Source: Planctomycetota bacterium
GTDB lineage: Bacteria > Planctomycetota > PUPC01 > JACPCR01
NCBI GenBank assembly: GCA_016179685.1
Contig: JACPCR010000070.1
Span: 50,542 to 114,541, forward strand
DNA: 64,000 bases
Direction of reading: 5' to 3'
The notes beneath the pieces were generated by a model, which saw only the letters and a list, made by a program, of their open reading frames with translations, made no database searches and was not told where the DNA came from. This document shows positions 1 to 8,755 of this stretch, piece after piece. Within the stretch, counting starts at the first letter, position 1, and every line of letters starts with the position of its first letter. A program made the position numbers and the translations under genes.

Positions 1-105
1 CCACGGAGAGCACGGAGAGCACGGAGAAAACCATCAAAGGTATTCCTCAGAATCCCTCCGTGTCCTCCGCGTCCTCCGTGCTTTGGCTTAGGTTTGCGTC
101 CTCCA
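1..105 (-). repeat. CACGGAG palindromic repeat, copy 1 (reverse, cut by window edge)
   Basis: Three CACGGAG units (positions 2-26) face three CTCCGYG units (56-80), forming an inverted repeat around a centre at 27-52. The reverse complement of the centre (TTCTGAGGAATACCTTTG) matches the centres of the copies near 10.48 kb and 17.87 kb. The flank GGTTTGCGTCCTCC (about 91-105) is also shared, inverted, with the 17.8-kb copy. It looks like a small non-coding palindromic element; no coding function is visible. Confidence 0.7.
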
Positions 106-245
106 AATGATGAGGGTCTCTGGGCCTTGGTGGCTAATGAACAGTCTCCGTTTGGGGCATTCCAAGCCCATAACAAGGGAAAAGCGACAAAACGTAAGTG
201 TTTGCGTAGAGGGCTCTTATCCATTTGTTTCACAGAAACCAAACC

Positions 246-2630
246 ATGTCCACCATCGTCCCTATCCGCCATGCCTCGGAAGTTCTCCCGGAATCTCATC
301 TCCGTTTCAAAGCCGACCTGACCAGAAGAATCTCCACCCACGATATGGTCTGGGGCGATCCTTCCGGTCCGCCCTCTTCCTGGAAAGAAGGCGCTCCCAT
401 CGGTAATGGCGATTTCGGGGCCCTGGTCTATGGATCCCCAGATAATCTTTGCCTGGCCATGGGCAAGACGGACCTTTGGGACCGTTCCAGCACGGCCATG
501 AGCCATTTTCCTCATGGTCATTTCGAGGACCTCCGGCAAGCCTACCTCAAACAAGACCGTCAGCGCTTCCAAGAGATTTGCGAAAGCGGCCCCAAGCACC
601 CTCGGGCCCACGTCACTACCGCGGGCATGTTCCGCCTGCACCTCTGGGACGGCGACCTCCTCTCGCGGCCACAGCTTCGAGTGTCTCTCTGGGACGGAAT
701 CGCGGCCTGGAGCTTCAAGCCGCATGGGGTCGAAGGCGGCTCACCCCTACCCCGTTATAAGAGCCATGAGCCGACGGGCGTCGATATCCTCGCCTCACGA
801 GCGTACCAGGTCATCGCTATCCGCATCCACAAGAACTTCTCCCCACCCTCGGCCGTCACTTGGGAAATGTCCCGGTCCGAATATCCGCCTCATCCCCGGC
901 CCACCGTGGGCCGCCGAGGGGCAGTCTCCTGGCTGCGGCAGCCCTTCTCTAACGATGACGCCTATGCCGTCGCCATGGCCGCAACAGGTGGCGAAGTCCA
1001 GCCCTTCATCGCAGGACACCGAATCGTCGGCGAAATCCGCGGGAATGAAACATCCGAGCTCGTCGTCTACCTCGCCATCGTCTCGACACGGGATTCCGCC
1101 GACCCGGTCGCCGAGGCCTGTGCCCGACTTGTGGCCGCCCTATCCGCCGGTTACCCAGAGATTCTCCTGCGCCACCAGGCCTGGTGGCACGACTACTGGC
1201 GGCGAGCCTACGTCTGCATAGGCGACCCTGCGGTCGAAAAGTGGTGGTACACCTCACTCTACCTCTGCGCCTCCACGATCGAGCCCGGCAGGCAGTCACC
1301 CGGCCTGCAAGGCGTCTGGATCAAGGAAAACATCCCCGCCTGGTGCGGCGATTACCACAGCAACGTCAATCTCCAGGCGGTCTACTGGGGCCTCTTCGGC
1401 GCCAACCGCGTCGCATTTCTCGAACCCTATGCGCGCCTCCTCGAACAGATGGCCGGAAAGTGCCGCAAGGACACCCACCGCTATTTCCAGATGCGCGGCA
1501 TCCGCTTCCCCCACGCCGGAGACCCCGACGGCCACGAGATGACCGGCGGCAACTGGTCACACCTCGGCCTCAATCCCGGCGCATCGAGCTGGCTCACCCA
1601 GCTCCTCTGGCAAATCTACGACTACACGGGCGACCGCGAGTTTCTCCGAGGCCACGCCTATCCCCTCCTCAAAGAGGTCGCCCTCTTCTTCCAGGACTAT
1701 CTCCGGTGGGATGAGAAAGCCGGGCGATGGGCCATCGAGCCCTCTGTCCATTTCGAGTGCCGGATGCCGGGTTTCGAAGGCTGGGGCAAGAACAGCCTCT
1801 ATGAGGTCACCCTGTTCCTCGGAGCCTTCCACCGAGCCATCGCCGCTGCGCGCGCTCTCGACGCGGACCCCGATCTGGCCGCGCAATGGGAAGCTATCCT
1901 CGCCCAGCTCCCCGATTTTCCTACCGACCCCCAGACCGGGAGCTGGATCACCTTCGAAGGACGCGACGAGCGCATGTCCGGTTCGCACCAGTATTCTCTG
2001 CCCCCGGTCTTCCCCGAGGAGCTGGTCAGCCTGTGGCACGGACCCGAACCGTGGAGACAGCAGGCCATCGCTACCCTCAACCACCCCGCCACGACCAAGT
2101 CCATCACCGGCCACGCCTGGTGCGGCGGCCAGGGCATCCGCGAGATCATCCGGATGGGACAAGTCGACAAGGCCTTCGAGGCCGCCCGGTGGTCCAAGTC
2201 CGACAACGCCAACGGATTGATCCACAACTGGGCGAGCTATTTCGTGCAGGCCGACCACGGACCCGGCATGTGCAGCGTATTGACCGACATGCTGGTGCTC
2301 AGCCTCGGCGGAATCCTCCGCCTCTTCCCCTGTTTTCCTACCTCCGTGCCGGCCGCCTTCCACAGCCTGCGCGCGCCCGGCGGATTCCTTATCTCGGCCG
2401 AAAAACGCGGAGAGACCGTCGACTATGCCTTGGTCCAAAGCCTGGTTGGAAATTCCCTTCGCCTTGCCAACCCCTGGCCAGGCCGCGCCCGCCTGAGGGA
2501 CCGCAGCTCCGGTCAGGTGCTCCACCACTCCGCAGACCGCGATCTCACCGTATCCACGACGGCCGGCCAGGTGCTCCTCCTGGACCGCGAGGAAGCCCCG
2601 TTCGAGGCCATCCCAGCCATCGATCTCTAG
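246..2630 (+). CDS. Glycoside hydrolase, GH95-like (alpha-L-fucosidase/galactosidase type)
   Basis: A 794-residue protein, about the usual GH95 length, probably acting on terminal fucose or galactose of glycans. The N-terminal beta-sandwich opens with the family-typical GAPIGNGDFGALVYG, followed by TDLWDRS. The (alpha/alpha)6-barrel region carries LQGVW and NVNLQAVYW; N373 and N375 in the latter match the N-x-N pair of GH95. The general acid cannot be assigned with confidence; EPSVHFE is the likely area. A small C-terminal beta domain follows. No signal peptide is seen, so it is probably cytoplasmic unless the start is wrong. I chose the ATG at 246 over an in-frame TTG at 225; neither has a clear ribosome-binding site. 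It stands alone, with no transporter or regulator beside it. Substrate is inferred from family only. Confidence 0.75.
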   Translation: MSTIVPIRHASEVLPESHLRFKADLTRRISTHDMVWGDPSGPPSSWKEGAPIGNGDFGALVYGSPDNLCLAMGKTDLWDRSSTAMSHFPHGHFEDLRQAYLKQDRQRFQEICESGPKHPRAHVTTAGMFRLHLWDGDLLSRPQLRVSLWDGIAAWSFKPHGVEGGSPLPRYKSHEPTGVDILASRAYQVIAIRIHKNFSPPSAVTWEMSRSEYPPHPRPTVGRRGAVSWLRQPFSNDDAYAVAMAATGGEVQPFIAGHRIVGEIRGNETSELVVYLAIVSTRDSADPVAEACARLVAALSAGYPEILLRHQAWWHDYWRRAYVCIGDPAVEKWWYTSLYLCASTIEPGRQSPGLQGVWIKENIPAWCGDYHSNVNLQAVYWGLFGANRVAFLEPYARLLEQMAGKCRKDTHRYFQMRGIRFPHAGDPDGHEMTGGNWSHLGLNPGASSWLTQLLWQIYDYTGDREFLRGHAYPLLKEVALFFQDYLRWDEKAGRWAIEPSVHFECRMPGFEGWGKNSLYEVTLFLGAFHRAIAAARALDADPDLAAQWEAILAQLPDFPTDPQTGSWITFEGRDERMSGSHQYSLPPVFPEELVSLWHGPEPWRQQAIATLNHPATTKSITGHAWCGGQGIREIIRMGQVDKAFEAARWSKSDNANGLIHNWASYFVQADHGPGMCSVLTDMLVLSLGGILRLFPCFPTSVPAAFHSLRAPGGFLISAEKRGETVDYALVQSLVGNSLRLANPWPGRARLRDRSSGQVLHHSADRDLTVSTTAGQVLLLDREEAPFEAIPAIDL

Positions 2631-2713
2631 CGAAACGCTGCCTCAAACCGACCCGTCTAGTTCGAGCGACCCATACCGAAATAGGATACGGCAAGCGCTT
2701 CGCTAACCTGACG

Positions 2714-3015
2714 TCATTCGATCCGACGCCTCCTCCAGTAATCTGGCCTGCGCTTCCCGTGTGCGATCCCACAATCCAAATGGCCTCTTATAGCTCCGAA
2801 TAGAAAATAACATACGGAAAACGTCGCACAATAAAGTAACGCAAGTCAGTGGCATTGTATCGTGCCCCGAGCTGCGGGTTCTGTTGAATCCTTCCGATGG
2901 CTCGCTCGACCGCGGTTTTCAAATCCAATTCCAAGGCCGTCCTCTGTCGGTCGTAGAAGGCAATCGCCTCGTCCAGATCCACTCTGGCCTGGCTGTGGAT
3001 GATGACCGGCTTCAC
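2714..3015 (-). pseudogene. RelE/ParE-family toxin, broken by a stop and a frameshift
   Basis: From the GTG at 3015 the frame reads VKPVIIHSQARVDLDEAI and continues to RFPYVIFYSEL, the body of a RelE/ParE mRNA interferase or gyrase toxin, then hits TAA at 2788. Past the stop the same frame continues with AIWIVG. One frame over it reads AHGKRRPDYWRRRRIE and ends at 2714, the canonical C-terminus of this family. One in-frame stop plus an apparent 1-nt deletion therefore separate the body from its conserved tail. The truncated 75-residue protein would lack the C-terminal basic motif. Sequencing error could also explain the defects. Confidence 0.7.
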
Positions 3016-3139
3016 GAATACTTCTTTCGAAGCTCGGTAAACCCTTGGCGGCCGGTTCGCCAACGGCCCTGCCGCTCCTAATCTCCTTCATCCTCCTCCC
3101 CAGAGCGAGCGCCGCTGCATCTCGAACTAAAAAATCCAT
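3016..3139 (-). pseudogene. Possible antitoxin remnant upstream of the broken toxin
   Basis: Directly upstream of the toxin the minus strand encodes LGRRMKEIRSGRAVGEPAA, which resembles the C-terminus of the short 'addiction module component' antitoxins that precede RelE/ParE toxins. A shifted frame then gives PPRVYRASKEVF just before the toxin start, also like the end of such antitoxins. The N-terminal half is missing; the homology stops close to the repeat element that begins at 3188. The call rests on motif resemblance and position only. Confidence 0.35.
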
Positions 3140-3187
3140 TCAGAAAAAGTGCGGCACTATTTCTGAACCGATGGGCTGACCACAATA

Positions 3188-3385
3188 CTGTTCAGTTAAG
3201 TGCACAAACTGTCGCTTCCATACCGTTTGGCATTGACGGGGTCGAAGCGATGTGTTGGAGGTACGCCTCCCGGACTCGTCCCGCCGGGAGGGGTCCCGCT
3301 GGGATTCAGGCGTGGTCTTCTCGGACAACGGCTAAAGCCGTCACTCCAACCCCTGCCCAGCCCGCTCTGGCGCTTAACTGAACAG
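3188..3385. repeat. Element bounded by inverted 16-bp ends
   Basis: The left end CTGTTCAGTTAAGTGC (3188-3203) and the right end GCGCTTAACTGAACAG (3370-3385) are inverted copies with one mismatch, 198 bp apart overall. Inside lies CTCCCGGACTCGTCCC followed by GGGAGGGGTCCCGC, nearly the same as a block at 61447-61485. The ends carry the AAGTGC/GCACTT core of the stop-abutting palindromes found elsewhere here. This fills the gap between the toxin remnant and fumC; no ORF is credible. Confidence 0.65.
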
Positions 3386-3393
3386 CATTGGGG

Positions 3394-4800
3394 CTAACCA
3401 CCTCCGCCAGAGCCCCCGCCCTTCTGGATGCCGCCTTCCGTCATCTTCGCCGGATCGAGGAGGGCGTCCAGCTCGGCACGGGACAGCTTCGTCATCTCCA
3501 CCGCGACGTCCTTCAGGCTGCGCCCCTGGGCGTACGCCGTCTTCGCCACCTTCGCCCCCAGCTCATAGCCGATCACCGGGTTCAGCGCCGTCACCAGGAT
3601 CGGATTCTTATCCACGAGCGACGCGATGTGCTCGCGATTCACCTTGAAGCCCTCGATGGCCAGATCGGCGAGCACGCGCGCGGCGTTGGCGAGCAGGGTC
3701 TCGGACTCGAGCACGTTGGCAGCGATCACGGGCAGCATCACGTTGAGCTGGAAGCTCGCCGACTGCCCGCCGACCGTCACCGTCACGTCGTTTCCAATAA
3801 CCTGGGCGCAAACCATCATCATGGCTTCAGGGATCACCGGATTGATCTTGCCCGGCATGATGCTCGACCCGGGTTGCAAGGCGGGTAGCACGATCTCGGC
3901 AGTGCCTGCAATGGGGCCGGAATTCATCCACCTCAGATCGTTGGCGATTTTCATGAGGCTCGCTGCCACGGTCTTGAGCTGGCCGCTCAACTCCACCGCC
4001 GCATCCGCCGCAGACAAGCTTTCAAAAAAATTGTCGCTCGGACGGAACGAAGCGCCAGTCCACTTCGCCAGCACGGCCGCCACACGGCCTCCGAATTCCG
4101 GATGGGCGTTGATGCCCGTTCCAACGGCCGTCCCACCCAGGGCAAGCTGTCCCAGTCGGGGAAAGACGCTCTCCACGCGCTCTCGGCCCTTCCGGACCTG
4201 CGCGGCCCATCCGCTCATCTCCTGGCTCATCCGAAGAGGCATCGCATCCATCAGGTGCGTCCGGCCCGTCTTGACTACGTCGTGCACCGTGGCGGCTTTC
4301 TTCACGATCACGTCGTGAAGATGCTGCAGCGAAGGGACCAGATGGTCCTTCGCCTCCAGATAGGCCGCCACGCTGATCGCCGTCGGTATCACGTCGTTCG
4401 AGGACTGGCTCATGTTCACGTGATCGTTCGGATGCACCTTCTTCCCGAGGGAACGCGACGCCAGGGTCGCGATCACCTCGTTCGCATTCATGTTCGTGCT
4501 GGTCCCCGACCCCGTCTGGAAGATGTCCACCGGAAACTGATCGTCGTACTTTCCCTCGGCGACGTCCCGGGCTGATTGTTCGATGGCCGTCGCCATGTCC
4601 GCCGGCATCAGCCCCAGCTCATGATTCGCCCTCGCACACGCGGCCTTCACCAGGCCCAGCGCCTTCAGAAAACTGCGCGGGAAAGACTGGCCGCTGATGG
4701 GAAAATTCTCCACCGCCCTCTGCGTCTGCGCCCCGTAAAGAGCCTTGGCGGGCACTCGCACCTCCCCAAGAGAATCCTTCTCGATTCGATACTCGCTCAT
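3394..4800 (-). CDS. fumC: Fumarate hydratase, class II
   Basis: Interconverts fumarate and L-malate in the TCA cycle without an iron-sulphur cluster; a cytosolic homotetramer in known members. The 468 residues match the family length. Diagnostic motifs are TGRTHLMDAMPL, SSNDVIPTA and the catalytic-loop signature GSSIMPGKINP. The ATG at 4800 is preceded by GGGAGG on the minus strand. The only oddity is a glycine-rich tail, GGGSGGGG, after the normal end. It is monocistronic here, with the inverted-repeat element just past its stop. Confidence 0.97.
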   Translation of the reverse strand: MSEYRIEKDSLGEVRVPAKALYGAQTQRAVENFPISGQSFPRSFLKALGLVKAACARANHELGLMPADMATAIEQSARDVAEGKYDDQFPVDIFQTGSGTSTNMNANEVIATLASRSLGKKVHPNDHVNMSQSSNDVIPTAISVAAYLEAKDHLVPSLQHLHDVIVKKAATVHDVVKTGRTHLMDAMPLRMSQEMSGWAAQVRKGRERVESVFPRLGQLALGGTAVGTGINAHPEFGGRVAAVLAKWTGASFRPSDNFFESLSAADAAVELSGQLKTVAASLMKIANDLRWMNSGPIAGTAEIVLPALQPGSSIMPGKINPVIPEAMMMVCAQVIGNDVTVTVGGQSASFQLNVMLPVIAANVLESETLLANAARVLADLAIEGFKVNREHIASLVDKNPILVTALNPVIGYELGAKVAKTAYAQGRSLKDVAVEMTKLSRAELDALLDPAKMTEGGIQKGGGSGGGG

Positions 4801-4957
4801 GTCAGACAGCCTCCCTCAACTGGTCGTAGACCGGGCCGGGGCCCGTTTCCCACCGCCAGCTTCATTCTGGCAGATTCCGGCAGGTTTGGAAAGCCACAAC
4901 GACAAATGTCCTCCCCGCGGCTTGCACCCGTACAGAGGTCGGAGTAGAAATGAATTC

Positions 4958-4991
4958 GAAATCCGCAAGCCTGAAAGGCGCAGCGGATTTC
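4958..4991 (+). promoter_or_regulatory. Hairpin ahead of a start codon, copy 1
   Basis: GAAATCCGC (4958-4966) pairs with GCGGATTTC (4983-4991), 16 nt before the ATG at 5008. Nearly the same block, including the trailing CAATAGA, lies at 24467-24500 ahead of another gene. A role as a leader hairpin or as a short dispersed repeat is possible; the sequence does not decide which. Confidence 0.5.
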
Positions 4992-5007
4992 AATAGAGGA
5001 CATTCCC

Positions 5008-5739
5008 ATGTCAGGCGCTCTTCCCTGGTGGCCGCTCTACGCACTTGGAGCCGCGGGCCTGCTGCTCGCCCTGGTCCCTTCGGCATGGCTGGCCTGGCGC
5101 GTAACGCTCCGCTTCCGGGACCGGGCTCACCAAAACCTCGCGCCCGCCCCCGGCCTTGCTCGCATCCTCCTGGCCTTTACGGCTTCTTGCCTCGGCTCGG
5201 TCCTCTTCGCCCTCGCCGTCTGCCTGGCCGTCCATTTCCACGGATACCAATCCCTCACCTCGCGGCATCTCGCCGCTGAAATTGAATGCCTGGGCACCCT
5301 CGGACCCGAATCGTTCGAGGTCCTCTTCACCCCCGTCCGCGACGGCGAGCGCGATGCGCCGCGGCGTTTTGTCCTGAAAGGCGACCAGTGGAGCATCGGC
5401 GCCGACGTCCTCCAGTGGCGTCCCTTTATGCACGCCCTCGGTTTCCATACCGTATACAAGGTGACTCGCCTCGAAGGCCGATACCTGCTCGCCTCCGGCC
5501 AGGCCCGAAAACCCATCACCGCTTACGACCTGAACGGGGGCACCGACGCCGCCTGGCTGGGCCTTTATCAAGGCGGTCGCACATGGCCCTACCGATACTT
5601 CGTCGAAGCCGTCTATGGCAACGCCGTCTACCAGTTCCCTGAAGTCGGGTCCGTCTACAAAATCTACGTCACCGCCAGCGGCCTCATGGCCGTCCAGGAA
5701 CCCCGGCCGACACAGGACCCGCGACGGCCGAGGACTTAA
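5008..5739 (+). CDS. Unknown membrane-anchored protein
   Basis: A 243-residue protein with two hydrophobic segments near the N-terminus (about residues 8-30 and 48-72) and a ~165-residue soluble domain, probably outside the cytoplasm. The domain contains FVLKGDQWSIGADVLQW and a late stretch GNAVYQFPEVGSVYKIYVT. This two-helix plus beta-rich layout recalls proteins loosely annotated as 'cation/multidrug efflux', but no transporter signature is present, so I assign no function. A repeated hairpin sits just ahead of the start, and a repeat-rich gap follows. Confidence 0.7.
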   Translation: MSGALPWWPLYALGAAGLLLALVPSAWLAWRVTLRFRDRAHQNLAPAPGLARILLAFTASCLGSVLFALAVCLAVHFHGYQSLTSRHLAAEIECLGTLGPESFEVLFTPVRDGERDAPRRFVLKGDQWSIGADVLQWRPFMHALGFHTVYKVTRLEGRYLLASGQARKPITAYDLNGGTDAAWLGLYQGGRTWPYRYFVEAVYGNAVYQFPEVGSVYKIYVTASGLMAVQEPRPTQDPRRPRT

Positions 5740-5782
5740 TGCATCGGTTGATAAGTTTGTCACAAGTTTTTGGCGCTTACAA

Positions 5783-5920
5783 CCCTCACCCCGACCCTCT
5801 CCCAAAGGCAGAGGGGATGTTGATGTGATGTCACTTGTTTTTCGTGCCTCTTCAGCCCATCCACCTGAACAGTTACGAAAACCTTCTCCCTCTCCCCCTG
5901 GAACATGGCCGGGGTGAGGG
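5783..5920. repeat. CCCTCACCCCG...CGGGGTGAGGG inverted-repeat element
   Basis: Perfect 11-bp ends (5783-5793 and 5910-5920) bound a segment with further CTCTCCC and GGCAGAGGGG runs. Elements with these ends are common non-coding dispersed repeats in many bacterial genomes. It fills the gap between two unknown genes and could form a long hairpin in RNA. Confidence 0.6.
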
Positions 5921-5958
5921 AAAACCTGGGAAGAATTTGTGAAAGGTCCGCTTAACCC

Positions 5959-6897
5959 ATGCAGTATCCCCAACTCCGATATGTCCCCGAAGCCGAGGAT
6001 CCGAGCATGACCCTCGAGACGCGGGACCTGATCGCCAAGGTGATCGATAATACCGGCTTGCTCGCTCCGCTCGAGGCGTCCAAGGCCTATTTCAACCGAT
6101 CGCACCGTTTCACCCCCTTCACCCACCACCTCGGCTACCATGGCATCCGTACTCTGTATCGAAAGGACGAGAAACGTAACCTGGTCATCCCTTTCGCCTC
6201 CTGGCTCAATCTCCAATCCGCCGAACTGGCAGGGATCGAGACCGACGCGGTGGACGAGCGCGCCTGGGCCGGCCGGGGCCGCGGCTGGCCCATCCGCATG
6301 GAAAAGGCCGAACCGGGCGCGCGCCTCTCCCTTGACCCTCTCCCGAGCATGAAGTTCAAGTATTCTTTGGAGCTTCGTCCGGCCGAGCCGGACGGCATCG
6401 ATTTCTCCATGCGATTCGAGTTCGGGCGGAGGCCCGAGTCCGGCCCCGCGCGGTTCCGCGCTTCCTGGCCCTGTTACATGAACGCGTATGACGATGTGAG
6501 ATTCTTCTATCCCAAGGGAACATCCGTCGAGAATTGGGCTTGGAGCAGCATCGGTGAAAAGCCGGACCTCGTTCTGGGAGAGACCGTCCATTATCACCAT
6601 GTCCAGCAGGGCTTTTTCGCGGAGAGCCAGGCCATCCCCTTGGGCTACGGCCTCATCGGCGAACGAGCCTTCATCCTCATGTTCAGTGATCCCCGCGTTC
6701 GCCTCTTTGTGGTCAACGCGGGGGGACACCTCTTCTTCTCCCCGGTCCAGAATCCCGCATGGGACTTCGAGTGGGTCCTGGAAAACTACCCCCTCCATCA
6801 GCCCGTCGGCTTCGACGGCCGACTCCTCTACACGAAGTTCACGGGACCCGAAGGGGTCTTCCGGCGCTACCTCGAATGGCACCAGCAGCAAGAGTGA
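5959..6897 (+). CDS. Unknown protein, possibly beta-sandwich carbohydrate-related
   Basis: A 312-residue protein with no signal peptide or membrane segment. It is rich in aromatic residues and beta-type patterning (FTPFTHHLGYHGIR, SWPCYMNAYDDVRFFYP, HYHHVQQGFFAESQA). Proteins of this look occur beside sugar-metabolism genes in planctomycete-like genomes, but I do not recognise a named family. The start at 5959 is the first ATG; a second at 6007 (MTLETRDLIAK) is equally possible because no ribosome-binding site is evident. Confidence 0.6.
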   Translation: MQYPQLRYVPEAEDPSMTLETRDLIAKVIDNTGLLAPLEASKAYFNRSHRFTPFTHHLGYHGIRTLYRKDEKRNLVIPFASWLNLQSAELAGIETDAVDERAWAGRGRGWPIRMEKAEPGARLSLDPLPSMKFKYSLELRPAEPDGIDFSMRFEFGRRPESGPARFRASWPCYMNAYDDVRFFYPKGTSVENWAWSSIGEKPDLVLGETVHYHHVQQGFFAESQAIPLGYGLIGERAFILMFSDPRVRLFVVNAGGHLFFSPVQNPAWDFEWVLENYPLHQPVGFDGRLLYTKFTGPEGVFRRYLEWHQQQE

Positions 6898-7232
6898 CCC
6901 TCCCGCACGCCGGTCCCGCCCCTTCGGGGCCTGCCCCATTGGGCAGCGTCCCGAAGCGCTCAAGCGCTTCGGATACGAGAAACGTCGGACGCCCGTCACC
7001 CTTCCGAAGCGTTCACGCGCTTCGGCTACGCTCCCCACGTGCACGCACGTAGCCGACGCCTCCCAACGGGATGAACTCCGGGCGTCGCAACCGTCACCCT
7101 TCCGAAGCGCTCACGCGCTTCAGCTACACTCCCCACGCACGGGGAGGCAGGCGGCCCCGCCTGCCTCCCCTCCGACGCGCTCGCGCGCGTAGCCGACGAC
7201 CTCCGGGCGTCGGAATGGATGGCGCGCAGGAG
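6898..7232. repeat. Repeat-rich gap with GAAGCG...CGCTTC hairpin units
   Basis: A 46-bp unit at 6994-7039 recurs at 7092-7137 with four changes. Each contains CCGAAGCG...CGCGCTTC, able to form a hairpin, followed by GCTAC and CTCCCCACG. Similar fragments lie at 6953-6973 and 61588-61618. No gene is supported between the upstream CDS and the tRNA promoter. Confidence 0.6.
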
Positions 7233-7261
7233 TTGACTTCGAGCCCTTCAGTTGCTATCTT
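7233..7261 (+). promoter_or_regulatory. Sigma70-type promoter of tRNA-Asp
   Basis: TTGACT (7233-7238) and TATCTT (7256-7261) are separated by 17 bp, placing transcription start a few bases before the tRNA 5' end at 7274. Confidence 0.7.
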
Positions 7262-7273
7262 TTCTGAACATCC

Positions 7274-7350
7274 GGCCCCGTAGCTCAATTGGTTAGAGTG
7301 CCAGACTGTCGATCTGGATGTTGCCGGTTCGAATCCGGTCGGGGTCGCCA
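7274..7350 (+). tRNA. tRNA-Asp (GTC)
   Basis: The acceptor GGCCCCG pairs with CGGGGTC (one G-U). The D-arm is AGCTC...GAGT, the anticodon arm CCAGA-CTGTCGA-TCTGG has GTC at 34-36, and the T-loop is TTCGAAT. CCA is encoded at 7348-7350. Promoter and terminator flank it, so it is a single-gene unit. Confidence 0.95.
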
Positions 7351-7351
7351 A

Positions 7352-7384
7352 GAGACGGGCTGAACCAAAGGTTCAGCCCGTCTC
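7352..7384 (+). terminator. Terminator after tRNA-Asp
   Basis: A perfect 15-bp stem (7352-7366 with 7370-7384) with loop AAA starts 2 nt past the tRNA. The T-rich tail is poor, but position and stem strength favour termination. Confidence 0.7.
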
Positions 7385-7425
7385 CATTTCGGCCCACGAG
7401 CACAGCGGCGTGTGTCGGACCTGCC

Positions 7426-8731
7426 ATGCCTGCAAGAATCTCGTTTCGAGTCTCCACCCTTCTTTGGCAGAGCCCTGGCCGTTTCGAGGAACTTCTCCGT
7501 TACCTGACGGACTTCCACGACGTGGTCGATGATGTCGCCTTTTTCACCGGCTTCACACACCCGCCGCTGCCCCTCGCGACGATTCGGGCCCACGCGGCGA
7601 ATATGAAGCCTCTCTTGGCCCGATTCCGAGAAGCCGGCTTCTCTGCCGGAATCAACCACCTGGCGACCCTGGGACACCTGGATGAGAACCTGGAGAACTC
7701 ATTGCGGGAAACCTGGCAGCACCTGGTGGACATCGACGGCGTCGTTTCGAAGAGCTGCTACTGCGCCTCGGATTCCCAATTCCTCGAATACCTGCGCCAG
7801 GCCTACCGCGCCCTGGCCGAGGCGCAGCCGGAGTTCATCTGGGTAGACGACGACATCCGGCTGGAGAGCCACCAGGCGGGTGTGACTCTGGCCTGTTTTT
7901 GCGACCTTTGCCTCACCGATTTTTCCGCCTCGACCTGCAAGGAGTGGACTCGGGAGGCGCTTCGTGAAGCCTTCCAGCGCGGGCCGCGAGAATCACGCCT
8001 GGCTCTGCGCCGGCAGTGGCTCGCCCACAACCGCCGCTATCTCGCTCGCCTCCTCGCTCACCTTCGTGCAGCGGTGGATGAGGTGGACCCCCGCATCCCT
8101 CTGGGCCTGATGACGGGTGAGACCGTCTACAGCGGACTCGGATTCGACGCCTTCGCACAGGCGCTGGCTGGTCCCCGTTCGATCGAGGTCAAATGGAGGC
8201 CCGGCGGGGGATTCTACACCGACGAAGTCCCCAGCCACCTTCTCGCCAAGGCCCATTCGACGGGCCGGCAGGTTTCGCTGCTCCCGCCGTGCATTCGCGA
8301 CATCCAGTACGAACACGAGAACTTCCCCTACCAGCGGCGTCTTTGAGAATCGCCTGGGCGGCCGTGTCGCCGTCCTGGGCTATTACCCCTGGCGCTCCCT
8401 CCTTTCCCTCGCCAAGACCTCCCAGATGCGCGCCCTTTGCCGCTGGCTCGCGCGCGATCGCTTGCCCGCTTACGTCAGCAGCTTCCATAAAGCCGCACTA
8501 TGGTGTCGCCGGGACGCCGGCGCGCGGCCCGCCATCCTGGTCCTCCCCGCCACCATCGACCGAACCGAAGGACTGCGCCTCCACGTCCTCGGAGATGACC
8601 CCGCGTTGACTTGCACGATGCTGGACGCATCCTCACGCACCCTCAACTCCGTAGACCGAGACGGGACTTATTCCGTCTTCGAATTGCCCCCTCTCGGACC
8701 CTGGCAGCCCGCACTTTGCACAGCGGGATGA
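7426..8731 (+). pseudogene. TIM-barrel glycosidase-like protein with internal deletion and frameshift
   Basis: The ATG at 7426 opens a frame (307 residues to the stop at 8346) that looks like the N-terminal barrel of a large glycosidase-like family: FRVSTLLWQSPGRFEELL, an acidic loop IWVDDDIRL, then CFCDLCLTDF. It ends abruptly after the conserved-looking ENFPYQ. From about 8332 the next frame carries GVFENRLGGRVAVLGYYPW up to CTAG at 8731, a plausible C-terminal beta domain of the same kind of protein. The central part expected between them is missing, so a deletion with loss of frame joined the two ends. Either a decayed gene or an assembly collapse would give this pattern. The family is not named with confidence. 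Confidence 0.6.
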
Positions 8732-8755
8732 TGGCCTGCCCGTGCCTGCGGGTGA

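Noticed and set aside
5011..7044. 677-residue minus-strand frame
   Set aside because: Spans two plus-strand genes and the repeat between them; no coherent protein features.
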